Shown here in pieces: positions 33,234 to 42,700 of a stretch of DNA of 64,000 nucleotides. The stretch's first letter is position 1; every line of letters begins with the position of its first letter. Both the position numbers and the translations under genes were made by a program. Source of the DNA: DSWT01 sp036845725. Lineage in GTDB: Bacteria; Chloroflexota; Anaerolineae; B4-G1; SLSP01. The DNA lies in NCBI GenBank assembly GCA_036845725.1, contig DAIUDK010000005.1, positions 1-64,000 of the forward strand, given 5' to 3'. The notes beneath the pieces are model-generated. The model searched no databases and had not been told where the DNA came from. It saw nothing but the letters and a program-made list of their open reading frames with translations.

Positions 33234-35771
33234 TCAGGTCAGAATGTCGCCGAGTTCGACCAGCAGTGCCTCGAATTCGTCTTCCGTCAGATGCACCTCG
33301 GGAAAGTCGCCGGGTGCCAGGATGGGTAAAGGGCTGTCGGCGGAAGGAGGGCAGGCGGCAGCCAACGCGGCGATAGTCTGGTATTCGAAAAGCTGCTGGA
33401 CGGTGATGAGCAGTCCGGCAGCGCGCGCCTCGGCAATGATGTTGAGCGCCAGCAGCGAGTCGCCGCCCAGCTCGAAAAAGTTGTCGTGGATGCCGACCTG
33501 CGCCGCGAGGAGCACGCGTTCCCATATCTGCGCCAGGGTCGTTTCGGCCTCCGTGCGCGGCGCGACATAGGCCGTGGCGAGGGTGGGGCGGGCGACTTCA
33601 GGTGCGGGGAGGCGCCGGCGGTCGATTTTACCGTTCGGTGTGAGGGGCAGTGCGTCGAGATGGACGAACGCAGCGGGGATCATCTGGGTTGGGAGACGCT
33701 GCTTAAGAAAGTCTTGGAGTTCGGTGACCGTCGGATGGTCGTTCATCATGGGAGTCCAGTAGGCGATGAGGCGTTCGTCGCGGACGATGGCGACGGCTTC
33801 GCGTACGGCGGGATGGTGGGCGAGCGCGCTTTCGATTTCGCCCAGTTCGACGCGGTAGCCGCGGATTTTCACCTGATGGTCGAGACGCTGTACGAATTCG
33901 ATAGTGCCGTCTTCCAAATAACGGGCCATGTCGCCGGTTTTGTAGAGCCGTGCGCCCGGTTCCGCCGAAAACGGGTCGGCGACGAATTTCTCGGCGGTGA
34001 GTTCGGGGCGGTTGAAGTAGCCGCGTGCCAATCCCACGCCGCCGATGTGGAGTTCGCCGGGAATGCCCACAGGCACGGGCTGCATGGCCGCGTCGAGGAT
34101 GTACAGGCGGATGTTGCCGAGCGGTCGCCCGATGGGGACGGTCGGCGTGTCGCCGGGCGCTGTGACGGGATGGCAGGCAGCCCACACGGTCGATTCGGTG
34201 GGGCCGTAGAAGTTCCACAGGGGGACGTTCCACGCCAGCACCTTCTGCGTCAGCGCGCGCGGCAGGGCTTCGCCGCCGCAGCAGATCAAGCGCAGCGACA
34301 GCGGGTTAGTGGTGTTGTAGAGACCCACCAGTCGCTGCAAAGCCGACGGCGTCTGGTTGACGACGGTGACGCCCTCGCTGCGCAACAGGTCGAGGAACGC
34401 CGTGGGCGACTGCACGGCAGCCTGCGGGACGATGACCAGACGGCTGCCGCAGAGCAGCGGCGTCCACAGTTCCCACACCGAGAAGTCGAAGGCATACGAG
34501 TGGAAGACCGTCCACACATCGTCGGCGTTGAACCCGAAGACCGGGCGGGTGGTTTCCACGAGGTTGATCACGCTCTGGTGGGCGATTTCGACGCCTTTGG
34601 GCTGGCCTGTTGAGCCGGAGGTGTAAATGATGTAGGCCAGGTTGTGACCCCGTGCGCCGCCGTCGAGGTTGGCGTCTGCGTGGGCGGCGATGGCGGGCCA
34701 GTCGGCGTCCAGGCAGACGATGCGCGCCTGGGTGGGCGGGAGCGTGTTGACGAGGGCGCGTTCGGTCAGCATGACGGGTGTCTGCGTGTCGGTGAGCATG
34801 AACGCCTGGCGATCGGGCGGATAGGCGGGATCGATGGGGACATAAGCGCCGCCGGCTTTGAGGATGCCGAGCATCCCCACGAGCATCGCCGTTGAGCGTG
34901 AGACGCACATCGCCACGGGGACTTCCGGGCCGACGCCAAGCGCCCGCAGGTGGCGAGCCAGTTGGTTGGCGCGGGCGTTCAGTTCGCGGTAGGTGAGCGT
35001 TTGCCGGGGTTTTCCCGGTTCAGCGTAGACCACGGCGACGGCGTCGGGCCTCTGCGCGGCCTGGCGTTCGAAGCGGCGATGGATGCACTGCCCACTGTAG
35101 CCGGTGTCGGTCGTGGTGTCGTTCCAGGCAACGAGCATTTGTTGGCGCTCGATTTCGGTCAACATGGGCAGGGCTTTGAGGGGCAGTTCCGGCAAGGCGA
35201 CTAGGCTTTCCAGCAACGTGAGCAGGTGACCGGCCAATCTTGCTATGGCGGTGGCCTCGAAACGAGAGGTGTCGTAGTCGATGTGCAGGTGCAGTGTGTC
35301 GTCGATGGTGATGACAAGGGGAATACTGGCATACTCGCCGTCGGGGTGTGTGCCCGAGACGAGCAGGTTTTCCAATGCGTGTTGTTCCGGCACAACCTGC
35401 TGTTGGGGCGCGGCGGCAAAGTCGGCGTGGAGAGCCGTAAGCCAGGTGCGCGTCGCTTGTTCTGGCCGGATGGTTGCGCGCACGAGGGCAGGCTCGCGGG
35501 TGTGGGCGACCAACATCCCGAAAACTACGTCCTTCTCCCCGCTGTAACGGCTGAGGAGCAGCGCCCACGCGCCCCGGATGAGTGTTGGGATGTCGAGGTC
35601 GTTCTGGCGCGCAAAGTGGCGCAACGCAGGGGCGAGTTTCGGTGTGGGCGCGGTTTCGTAGCAGGCGCGCGGCATCGCCCCACTGGAGTGCGGCAAGGCT
35701 TTGGTAATCCCCAGCGGCGTCGGCGCCGGGAATTCACCTGATTGTTGTCGCCAGAGTGATTCGTCTGTCAT
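33234..35771 (-). CDS. NRPS module 1: half condensation domain, A, PCP
   Basis: 845 residues. Residues 1-210 are only the C-terminal half of a condensation domain (LIRGAWALLLSRYSGEKDVV and onward); the half with HHxxxDG is absent. A complete adenylation domain (YTSGSTGQPKG near 387) has pocket residues D F W N C G F V W K, nearest to threonine-type codes, with low certainty. A carrier domain (DNFFELGGDSL) follows, then an acidic helical tail (HLTEDEFEALLVELGDIL) that may dock to module 2. This should be the loading protein. ATG 35771 is preferred over GTG 35801, which lies inside an intergenic repeat. The SD is poor. Confidence 0.9.
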   Translation of the reverse strand: MTDESLWRQQSGEFPAPTPLGITKALPHSSGAMPRACYETAPTPKLAPALRHFARQNDLDIPTLIRGAWALLLSRYSGEKDVVFGMLVAHTREPALVRATIRPEQATRTWLTALHADFAAAPQQQVVPEQHALENLLVSGTHPDGEYASIPLVITIDDTLHLHIDYDTSRFEATAIARLAGHLLTLLESLVALPELPLKALPMLTEIERQQMLVAWNDTTTDTGYSGQCIHRRFERQAAQRPDAVAVVYAEPGKPRQTLTYRELNARANQLARHLRALGVGPEVPVAMCVSRSTAMLVGMLGILKAGGAYVPIDPAYPPDRQAFMLTDTQTPVMLTERALVNTLPPTQARIVCLDADWPAIAAHADANLDGGARGHNLAYIIYTSGSTGQPKGVEIAHQSVINLVETTRPVFGFNADDVWTVFHSYAFDFSVWELWTPLLCGSRLVIVPQAAVQSPTAFLDLLRSEGVTVVNQTPSALQRLVGLYNTTNPLSLRLICCGGEALPRALTQKVLAWNVPLWNFYGPTESTVWAACHPVTAPGDTPTVPIGRPLGNIRLYILDAAMQPVPVGIPGELHIGGVGLARGYFNRPELTAEKFVADPFSAEPGARLYKTGDMARYLEDGTIEFVQRLDHQVKIRGYRVELGEIESALAHHPAVREAVAIVRDERLIAYWTPMMNDHPTVTELQDFLKQRLPTQMIPAAFVHLDALPLTPNGKIDRRRLPAPEVARPTLATAYVAPRTEAETTLAQIWERVLLAAQVGIHDNFFELGGDSLLALNIIAEARAAGLLITVQQLFEYQTIAALAAACPPSADSPLPILAPGDFPEVHLTEDEFEALLVELGDILT

Positions 35772-35787
35772 CGCATTCAACAATAAA

Positions 35788-35854
35788 CCACTAATCTGCA
35801 CGAATCTTCACGAATAGAAGTCAGAATTAGTGAGAATTTATGGAGATTCGTGGT
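35788..35854. repeat. imperfect inverted repeat upstream of the NRPS
   Basis: ACCACTAATCTGCACGAATC at one end and GGAGATTCGTGGT at the other form imperfect complementary arms around GAAGTCAGAATTAG. It belongs to the ACCACGAATCTTCACGAAT family found in at least three other gaps. It occupies nearly the whole gap between the NTT-like gene and NRPS module 1. Confidence 0.7.
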
Positions 35855-35860
35855 AAAGTC

Positions 35861-38800
35861 CTAATCGTATTGGTCGAACAGTTTGTTAAGCTGGCGTGGG
35901 CGGGCGCGGGTGAGGTCGGCGATGCGGTCGTTGGACTCGCGGAGCCGCTCGCTGAGGACGTTGATGAGCGCCAGTGACATCTCCGGGTTTTGGCGCGCCA
36001 GGGCGATGAGCGGTTCGCGGCGCAGACGCAGCGTGAGCGTGTCCTGGATGGCGACGGCGGAGGTGGTGTGCGGGCTGCTGTCGAAGAAGTTGGCCTCGCC
36101 GAAGTACGAGTGTGCCTCGACGGTCGCCAGCCGCGCGAAGGAGCCAGCACGCTTCTCCTGCTCGATGCCGACGCGCCCGTTGACCACGACGTACAGCGCG
36201 CCGCCAGGGTCGTCGTTGTTGTAGATGTGCGTGTCTTCCTCGTACGTTTCTTCCTCGCAGACGTTCGCCAGGATTTTGAGCTGGTCGATGGTCATGCCCT
36301 GGAAGAAGGGGACTTCTTTGAGGAAAATGATCTTTTCAATGGCAGAAAGCATAAGGTCCTCCTTCATAAAGTCGGTTTGCACGCCGGCGATTAGCCGTTT
36401 GGCGGTCTGGGCCGCGAGACGGACTTCTTCGACCGGGTCTTTGAGCGCCGTTTCCAGGAGCGCCTCGACCTGCGCGAGAGTGAGAGGGAGAGTGCAGGTG
36501 GGTACAGCGGACGCGGCGGGTTGGGTAGCCTCTGGTTTGGCTTTGATGGCTGTGATGTTGGCTGCCGGTGTCTCGGTTCTGGGGCCGTCGAGTGCGCCGA
36601 ACAGGTCGGCGGGCGGGCGGCGGCGCGCGCGGGGCGCGGGTGTGCCATCTGCAGGCGCGCCGTCTGCCGGCGCAGCGTCTGCGGGCGGCGGGGTGGGTTG
36701 GGGCGCTTCCGCCTTCGGCGCGTCGAGGGCGGCGAAGAGGTCTTTGGGCATCGCGCGGCGTGGTTCGGCTTCCGGTGCGGCGGATGGTGATTCAGGGGTG
36801 GGGGGTGTCATCGTCACGGGCGGAGCGAGCGCCGCGCCGAGCTGTCCCAACGCGAAGGCCGTCATCGTGCGCACCCAGGGGTCCTCCGGAAGCGCGGCGA
36901 GTTTGTGGATGGTTTCGACGGTGTCCGGCGGTTCCATATCCCAGGTTTCTTTGCTCAGCTCCAGGAGTTTGCTCGTGGGGGTCTCCGGCTCGAACAGTGG
37001 CGCGATCAACTCGGCGGTTTTGGGCGAGGTGAGCGATTCTAGGGCTTCGACGGCGTTGGCGCGCGTCCGGGGATTGTCGCTGCGCAGGGAGTCGCTGATG
37101 ATGTCCACGCTGTTGGGGTCCTGGATGGCGGAGAGCAGGTAGAAGATTTCCGCGGTGAGGCGCTGTCCCTGTTCGCGCAGGGCGCTTTGCAGCACGCCGA
37201 AAGCTGGATAGGTGGCGCATGCTTCGAGCGCTTCGACCAGGCCGAAGTTTCCGTAGATGGCAAGCAGGTTGCCGGTGATGTTCGCGCCGACGATCAGCGG
37301 GCCGAACTCCTTGGGATTGATACGGCTGAGGACGACGGCAGCCATTTTGCGCAATTGCGCATCCGGCGCGTCGAGCTTGGGATGGACCACCGGGATGATA
37401 GCCTTGCCGAGCGCCACGAGCGTCGCGGCGGCGGTTTCGCGGACCTGCGGGCTGGCATCGGTAAGCGCGTTGACGATCGACGGGTAGGTTTTTCGGCTGC
37501 CTGTGTGCCCCAACACCACGAGCGCGGCCCGGCGCGTACGTTCGACGGGGTCGTTGAGCCGGCGGCTGATTTTAGCTTCGATCTCGGCTTTCTGCGCGTC
37601 GTTGAGCATTGCCTTTTGCACAGCGGCTTCGACGGCCAGCGCCGCTTCGAGCCGGACTTCGTCGGCGGGATCGTCGAGATAGGTCATCAACCGGTTGAGC
37701 GTGTGTTCGCTCTTGATCTGCCCCAGGATGCGCACACCGTAGGCGCGGTGCTGCGAATTGTCGCCGGTCAGGATGGCTTCGAGCGCATCTACGGCGGGTT
37801 TCAGGGTGTATAACTTGTCCACCTGTACCAGGACGATGAGTGCCTGCCCGCGCACCTTGATGTCGGGATCGTAGACCATGTTCGCCATATAGGTGAGAAA
37901 TTCGGGATCATTGGGCGCGACAAGTTGCTGCAATCCCACGATGGCGGACTGGCGCACCTGCCCGGCGGGGTCGGCCATTAAATCGAGATACAGTTGGCGT
38001 ACCGCATCGCCGCGCAGGTCGGCGGCAGCGATGACGTCGAGGATGGCGGCACGCGTGTGGCTTTCGGGCGCGGTGTGGGCGGTGTGACTGAGGATGGGGA
38101 TGGCGTCGCGCCCGCCGATGCGGCTGATGAGCTGCGCCATGAAGACGGTGAGTTCGTGACTGGAACTGCTCTCCAGCTTCTCGCGCAGTTTATTCAATGT
38201 CGCGGGATCGGCAACGGTCAGCTCGGAGACGTTTTGGGTCAGCAGGAAGGAGTAGTCTTCCTGTTCGAGCATTTTGACGAGTGCCTGCCCGTACTGGCGG
38301 CGCACGATCAATGTGTTGGTGATATAGGAGAAGGCAAGAGCAAGAATGAACGCCGGCAGGAACCACCCCACTGCGACGAATGGCGGTAACAGTAGAATAC
38401 TGCCGAGAAACGCGCCAACCGGCGCGACCAGGCCGTCGATGAAGGCGCGCGCGCGTCCCTTGATGCGCAGCGGCACGGCATTGTAAAGCAGGCTGTTGAT
38501 CTGATAGCCGACGTTGCCATAGAGGGCGGTACTGCCGAAATAGCCCAAGGCCGCCGTCGGCAGGCCGGGCAAAAACACCAGGCCCGCGCAGATCGCCAGG
38601 TTACCAATGGGAAACAGCATGAAGGCGTTGCCAATCCCGATCCAGCCGATGATACGGCTGAGGAGGAACAGTTGGAAGGGCAGCATGATCAGGTTGGCGA
38701 TCCCGGTCACCAAACCGTAGAAGTTCGCCATGGCCTCGGTGGTCTGGAGTTTGTCGACGATGATCTCGCTGGTGCGGTAGCCGACGAAGTTGAGCAGGAT

Positions 38801-39559
38801 GACGACAACGAGCGTCGCGATGGCGATCCCCCGTAGAAAGCGCGACTGGGTGACGTAGTGATAGCCTTCGCGCAGTTCACTGACATAGGAAACGTGCGCT
38901 TTTTCTGTCCCCTTGGCTTTGACGATGGGCGCGCTGCTTTGGGCTGCGCCGTTGCGCGATTTAATCAGATGCGGCATCAGCCAGGCTCCCAGCGCCATGA
39001 TTCCCAACATGCTGAGCCACACGAGGATGATGCCGTTGGGCGAGAAGACTTTGTTGAGCGATTCCATGCTCAAGCCGGCGATGATCCCGCCGATGCTGCC
39101 CGCCGTGCCCAAGACCGGCACGACGCGTTTGGCCGCCCGCGTGTCGTAGAAGCTGTCGATGTAGGTGTACCAGTGTGCGGAGAGGATGTCGGTGAGGGGA
39201 ACGTAGATTAGCAGGTAAAGAAGCGGGTAAGCGATGGTGGCGATGCCGAGGTTCAGCAGTCCCAGCCCGACGAGGATGCCTGCACCGCCGATGAGCAAGA
39301 TGGCAATCAACAGTTTGCGACTGGCCATGCGGTCGGCGAAGGCAGTGTAGATGGCGACCGCCGGTATGGAGAGAAGCGCCCTGACCATGAAAAACCAGGG
39401 CAGGCCCCTCACTCCCACCTGTTCCAGGAAGGCCGCTGCAACGATCGTCTCGCCCCAGACCGCGCCCAGTGTGACCGCCAGGAGCATCGCGTAGAGCAAT
39501 AGCAATCGTGGCCATTCTTCTGAGCGAATGTTGAACAGCTTGTTGAGGAATTGTGTCAT
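35861..39559 (-). CDS. ATP/ADP-translocase-like membrane protein with HEAT repeats and cNMP domain
   Basis: 1232 residues. The N-terminal 430 residues have about twelve hydrophobic segments and resemble the NTT nucleotide transporter family (start MTQFLNKLFNIRSEEWPRLL). HEAT-like helical repeats fill about 470-930. An Ala/Pro linker contains two copies of a short motif (PKDLFAALDAPKAE and PADLFGALDGPRTE). A C-terminal cNMP-type beta-roll (about 1100-1215) follows. Its cassette reads FGEANFFDSSPHTTS: the Glu is kept but His replaces the phosphate-binding Arg. The start was moved to ATG 39559, behind AAGGACGG. Transport of nucleotides is unproven; many such fusions may be sensors. Confidence 0.85.
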   Translation of the reverse strand: MTQFLNKLFNIRSEEWPRLLLLYAMLLAVTLGAVWGETIVAAAFLEQVGVRGLPWFFMVRALLSIPAVAIYTAFADRMASRKLLIAILLIGGAGILVGLGLLNLGIATIAYPLLYLLIYVPLTDILSAHWYTYIDSFYDTRAAKRVVPVLGTAGSIGGIIAGLSMESLNKVFSPNGIILVWLSMLGIMALGAWLMPHLIKSRNGAAQSSAPIVKAKGTEKAHVSYVSELREGYHYVTQSRFLRGIAIATLVVVILLNFVGYRTSEIIVDKLQTTEAMANFYGLVTGIANLIMLPFQLFLLSRIIGWIGIGNAFMLFPIGNLAICAGLVFLPGLPTAALGYFGSTALYGNVGYQINSLLYNAVPLRIKGRARAFIDGLVAPVGAFLGSILLLPPFVAVGWFLPAFILALAFSYITNTLIVRRQYGQALVKMLEQEDYSFLLTQNVSELTVADPATLNKLREKLESSSSHELTVFMAQLISRIGGRDAIPILSHTAHTAPESHTRAAILDVIAAADLRGDAVRQLYLDLMADPAGQVRQSAIVGLQQLVAPNDPEFLTYMANMVYDPDIKVRGQALIVLVQVDKLYTLKPAVDALEAILTGDNSQHRAYGVRILGQIKSEHTLNRLMTYLDDPADEVRLEAALAVEAAVQKAMLNDAQKAEIEAKISRRLNDPVERTRRAALVVLGHTGSRKTYPSIVNALTDASPQVRETAAATLVALGKAIIPVVHPKLDAPDAQLRKMAAVVLSRINPKEFGPLIVGANITGNLLAIYGNFGLVEALEACATYPAFGVLQSALREQGQRLTAEIFYLLSAIQDPNSVDIISDSLRSDNPRTRANAVEALESLTSPKTAELIAPLFEPETPTSKLLELSKETWDMEPPDTVETIHKLAALPEDPWVRTMTAFALGQLGAALAPPVTMTPPTPESPSAAPEAEPRRAMPKDLFAALDAPKAEAPQPTPPPADAAPADGAPADGTPAPRARRRPPADLFGALDGPRTETPAANITAIKAKPEATQPAASAVPTCTLPLTLAQVEALLETALKDPVEEVRLAAQTAKRLIAGVQTDFMKEDLMLSAIEKIIFLKEVPFFQGMTIDQLKILANVCEEETYEEDTHIYNNDDPGGALYVVVNGRVGIEQEKRAGSFARLATVEAHSYFGEANFFDSSPHTTSAVAIQDTLTLRLRREPLIALARQNPEMSLALINVLSERLRESNDRIADLTRARPRQLNKLFDQYD

Positions 39560-39716
39560 AGTTTGTACCGTCCTTAAGGACTCATCCATAACATAGATAC
39601 TGTCGCCCAACGCCAGCAGAATCGGCTGACGCCATCAGTGTAATCATAGCATAAATCTGTTATGTTAGGATAAAGTTTGTGTGGCGATTCTGTAGCAGTT
39701 GTGTTAGTGTTTCATT

Positions 39717-39741
39717 TCACCACGGAGACACGAGGAACACA
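39717..39741. repeat. CACCACGGAGACACGAGG-type intergenic repeat
   Basis: TTCACCACGGAGACACGAGG followed by AACACAGGAG is a degenerate tandem CACGGAG-like motif of a kind common between genes in Chloroflexota and other large genomes. The rest of this 194-base gap (39560-39753) shows only an AT-rich upstream region for the NTT-like gene; a TATGAT on the minus strand could be its -10. Confidence 0.4.
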
Positions 39742-39753
39742 GGAGGGCAACGG

Positions 39754-42700
39754 CTAAAACGCTTCTGGGACGTGGCTTAGGTGGGGAACCTGCCCGGACT
39801 CTGTCAGGATCAACCCGACCCGTGCTGCATACGCGGCGCGAATCTCCTGGTGCAGGAGGATGTTTTCGAGATAGGTCCGGCGGAAGTAACTGTCCGTGGG
39901 GATGAGTGCGTGTTTGCGCGCCATTTCGTCGTATGCCCGGCGGAGGTATTTATTGGCCTCCTCTTGCTGTTCGTTGGCGACAAGTGCCTGGCTGTAGCGG
40001 AAAAGGATTTCCTCGCTCACGCACTCGGTAATTTGGACGAAACCGAACGTCTGGTAAATATCCAACGCCCTCTGAGCGGCGTTTAGCGCGCTGTCTAGGT
40101 GACCGTAGACTGTGCCGGGTTTGGTCGCGGCGGCGTCCTTGGCGAGCATCGCTAATTTAAGGTGTGCGGCAGTGGCCTTGCAAAGCGCCGCCATCTCGTA
40201 TTGTCGAGAGACCAGGGGGCTTTGCAGCGCGAGCTGCTGGACTTCTTCGGCCAGTTCCAGCGCCATGTGCAAGTGAGCCTCGTCGCCGAGGGCGTTGTAG
40301 AGGATGGCCCAGACCAGTTTTAGACTGGCGAGTCCGCGATCCTGAACCGGTTCGCCGATGGTGCGGATGCGTTCGAGGCTGGCCAGTGCCTCGGTGTATT
40401 GGTATTGCTCGCTCTGGATTTGGGCGATGTGGAACAGCGGGTAAACCTCGTCGCGGGAGCCAACCAGGATGCGCCGGCACTCTTCCAGCAGCCCCAGACC
40501 GCCCTGGTAATCGCCCAGGTAGATACCTTGAATCCGCCCACAGGCCTGCAGCGCTTTGCTCTCGTTGGGGCGATGGCCGATCTCGCGGCTGATGTTGAGC
40601 CGTTCCTGTTGGTATTCGATCAGCAGGCGGTAATAGTCGCCGCTGCGCTCGAATTCCAAGCCCAGTAGATTGAGTAGTGACATTTGTGTTATTTTGTCGT
40701 CGAGACCCTGGCACATGGCGAGCGCGGCAGCGGCTTCCAGGTATTCCATGCTGAGTGCGGGTTCGTCACTGAAGGCAAATATGCCCCCCATGCCGATGAG
40801 CAGCCGCGCCTCGTAATGTTCGTCCTGCAACTGGCGGGCAAGTTCGAGAGCACGCTCGGCCAGCGGCTGCCACTCCGGATCGCTCAGGGCCAGGCGATGA
40901 TTGACAATGGCGATAAGGCTTTCCATTTCACGGCGTGAATCGCCCAGCTGCTGCGCCAACTCGAGGGCTTTCTGCGCCATTGGGATGCCGGCTTCAATCT
41001 CTTCCTTGCTCTGATAGTCGGCCACTCCCGGCTGTTGGAGCATTGCGTCGATGGTAAAGGCGGGATTGTCTGCCAACTGTTCTGCCAGTGGCAGCAGCGC
41101 CTTGGCGTCGGTCCACATGGCCTCGAATTTCCCCATGAGGTAGAAGACGGCGCGCCGCTCGTTGAGCACTCGGAAGCGTTGCGCGTGTATGGCGCGGCGT
41201 TGATCTTCGTCGTCTGCCTCGCTCTCCAGGACATCGAGGATTTCAAGCGCGCGGGTGTATTGTTTGCCCGCCTCGGCGTTGGCGTAGATATGCGTGGCGT
41301 GCTCGGCGCCCTTGAGGACGTAATTCAGCTCTTTCTCTTGCATCCCAGCGCGTTGGTAATGGAAGGCCAACGCGCCGTAGAACTGGGAAGAGGGTTGGGG
41401 CATGTCTGCCCTACAGCAGTGGTTTTCGATGTAATCGGCAATGCGCAGGTGGTAGTTGATACGTTGCGTGCTGAGGAGACGCTCATAGGCGGCGTCGCGA
41501 ATCAGCGATGAACGGAAGACGTACTCGATGCCTAACTCTGTCGTGCGGCCACGCTCGCGGATCAATTGTGCGCGTTGCAGCGCCGTGAGCTGCGCTTTTA
41601 CGCGCACGGGATGGGCTGCCAGTACTTCAACGATTTTCGACCAGAACACAGTGCCGACCACGGAGGCGATTTGCAGAACGTGCTGTTCCTCCGGTGTGAG
41701 CCGGTCGATGCTGGCCAGCAGCAGGCTTTGCAGGCTGTCAGGCAGGATGATGGAGGTGATAGCCTGGGTAGTATGCCAGCGCCCGTCCTCCGAACTGCGC
41801 GTCAAAATCCCCTCGAAGATCAGCGCGCGCACCAATTCCTGAATGTAATACGGGTTGCCTTCGGCCTTGTTGATGATGAGGTCCTGCGTGGTCTCTGGGA
41901 GTACGTCCGGGCCGATCAACTCGGTAATCATTTCCCGGCTTTGCTCGGCGGTGAGGGGCGCGAGGTTGAGCGTGGTCAGGCGGTGCGGGTATTCGGTCTC
42001 GATGTAATGGCGGAATTCCCAAATTGGTGAGGCTCGGTCTGGCCGGAAGACGAGCAGCCACAGCAGGTCGGTGTAATCGCACAGCGGCAGGCAGTATTTG
42101 AGCAGGTCCAGCGAAGTAGCGTCCACCCAGTGCATATCGCTAAAGGTGAGCACGACCGGGCCTTGATGGGTGAGCGCCTCGACCCAACTCCGCAGTGTGA
42201 GGAAGAATTGCTGGCGCAGGCTGTCGGCGTCGAGGCGTTTAATGTGTTCGGCATGATTGACTTCCAGCGGCAGAGACAGCAACATTGCCAGGTCGGGAAA
42301 ATACTCGTCAGCCTGGTCGCTCCACAGCACTTCCGCTTGTTGGTGGAGACGGTCGCGCGTCTGCTCGTGCGGTTCGTCCGGGCAGATGCCGAGCCAACTG
42401 CGTAGCATATCCTGCCACATCGCATAAGGTTGCGATTGGGTGTAGGAACGGCAGCGTCCGCGCAGCCAGATGACGCCAATCTCTGTATCGGCAGGTGTTG
42501 TGCTGACGCCTTTATCGCGTGCTTCGGCCAGGAGCGCATTTTGCCGGGCGAAGTACTGCCGCACCTCGTTGGTGAGCAGCGACTTGCCCATCCCCTGTTC
42601 GCCGGTAATGATGACGATGCCGCCGAGGCCATCGTTCAGGTCTTCAATGCAGTCTTTCAGGCCTTCCGCTTCTGTATCGCGTCCGATAAGTGGACTGGGC

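Noticed and set aside
33320..35100. NRPS module 1 tail considered as a thioesterase remnant
   Set aside because: Only about 60 residues follow the carrier domain and no GxSxG motif is present.
39717..39741. Possible CRISPR-like or tandem repeat (CACGGAG units)
   Set aside because: There are only two or three degenerate 7-9 base units with no regular spacers; it fits a common intergenic repeat.
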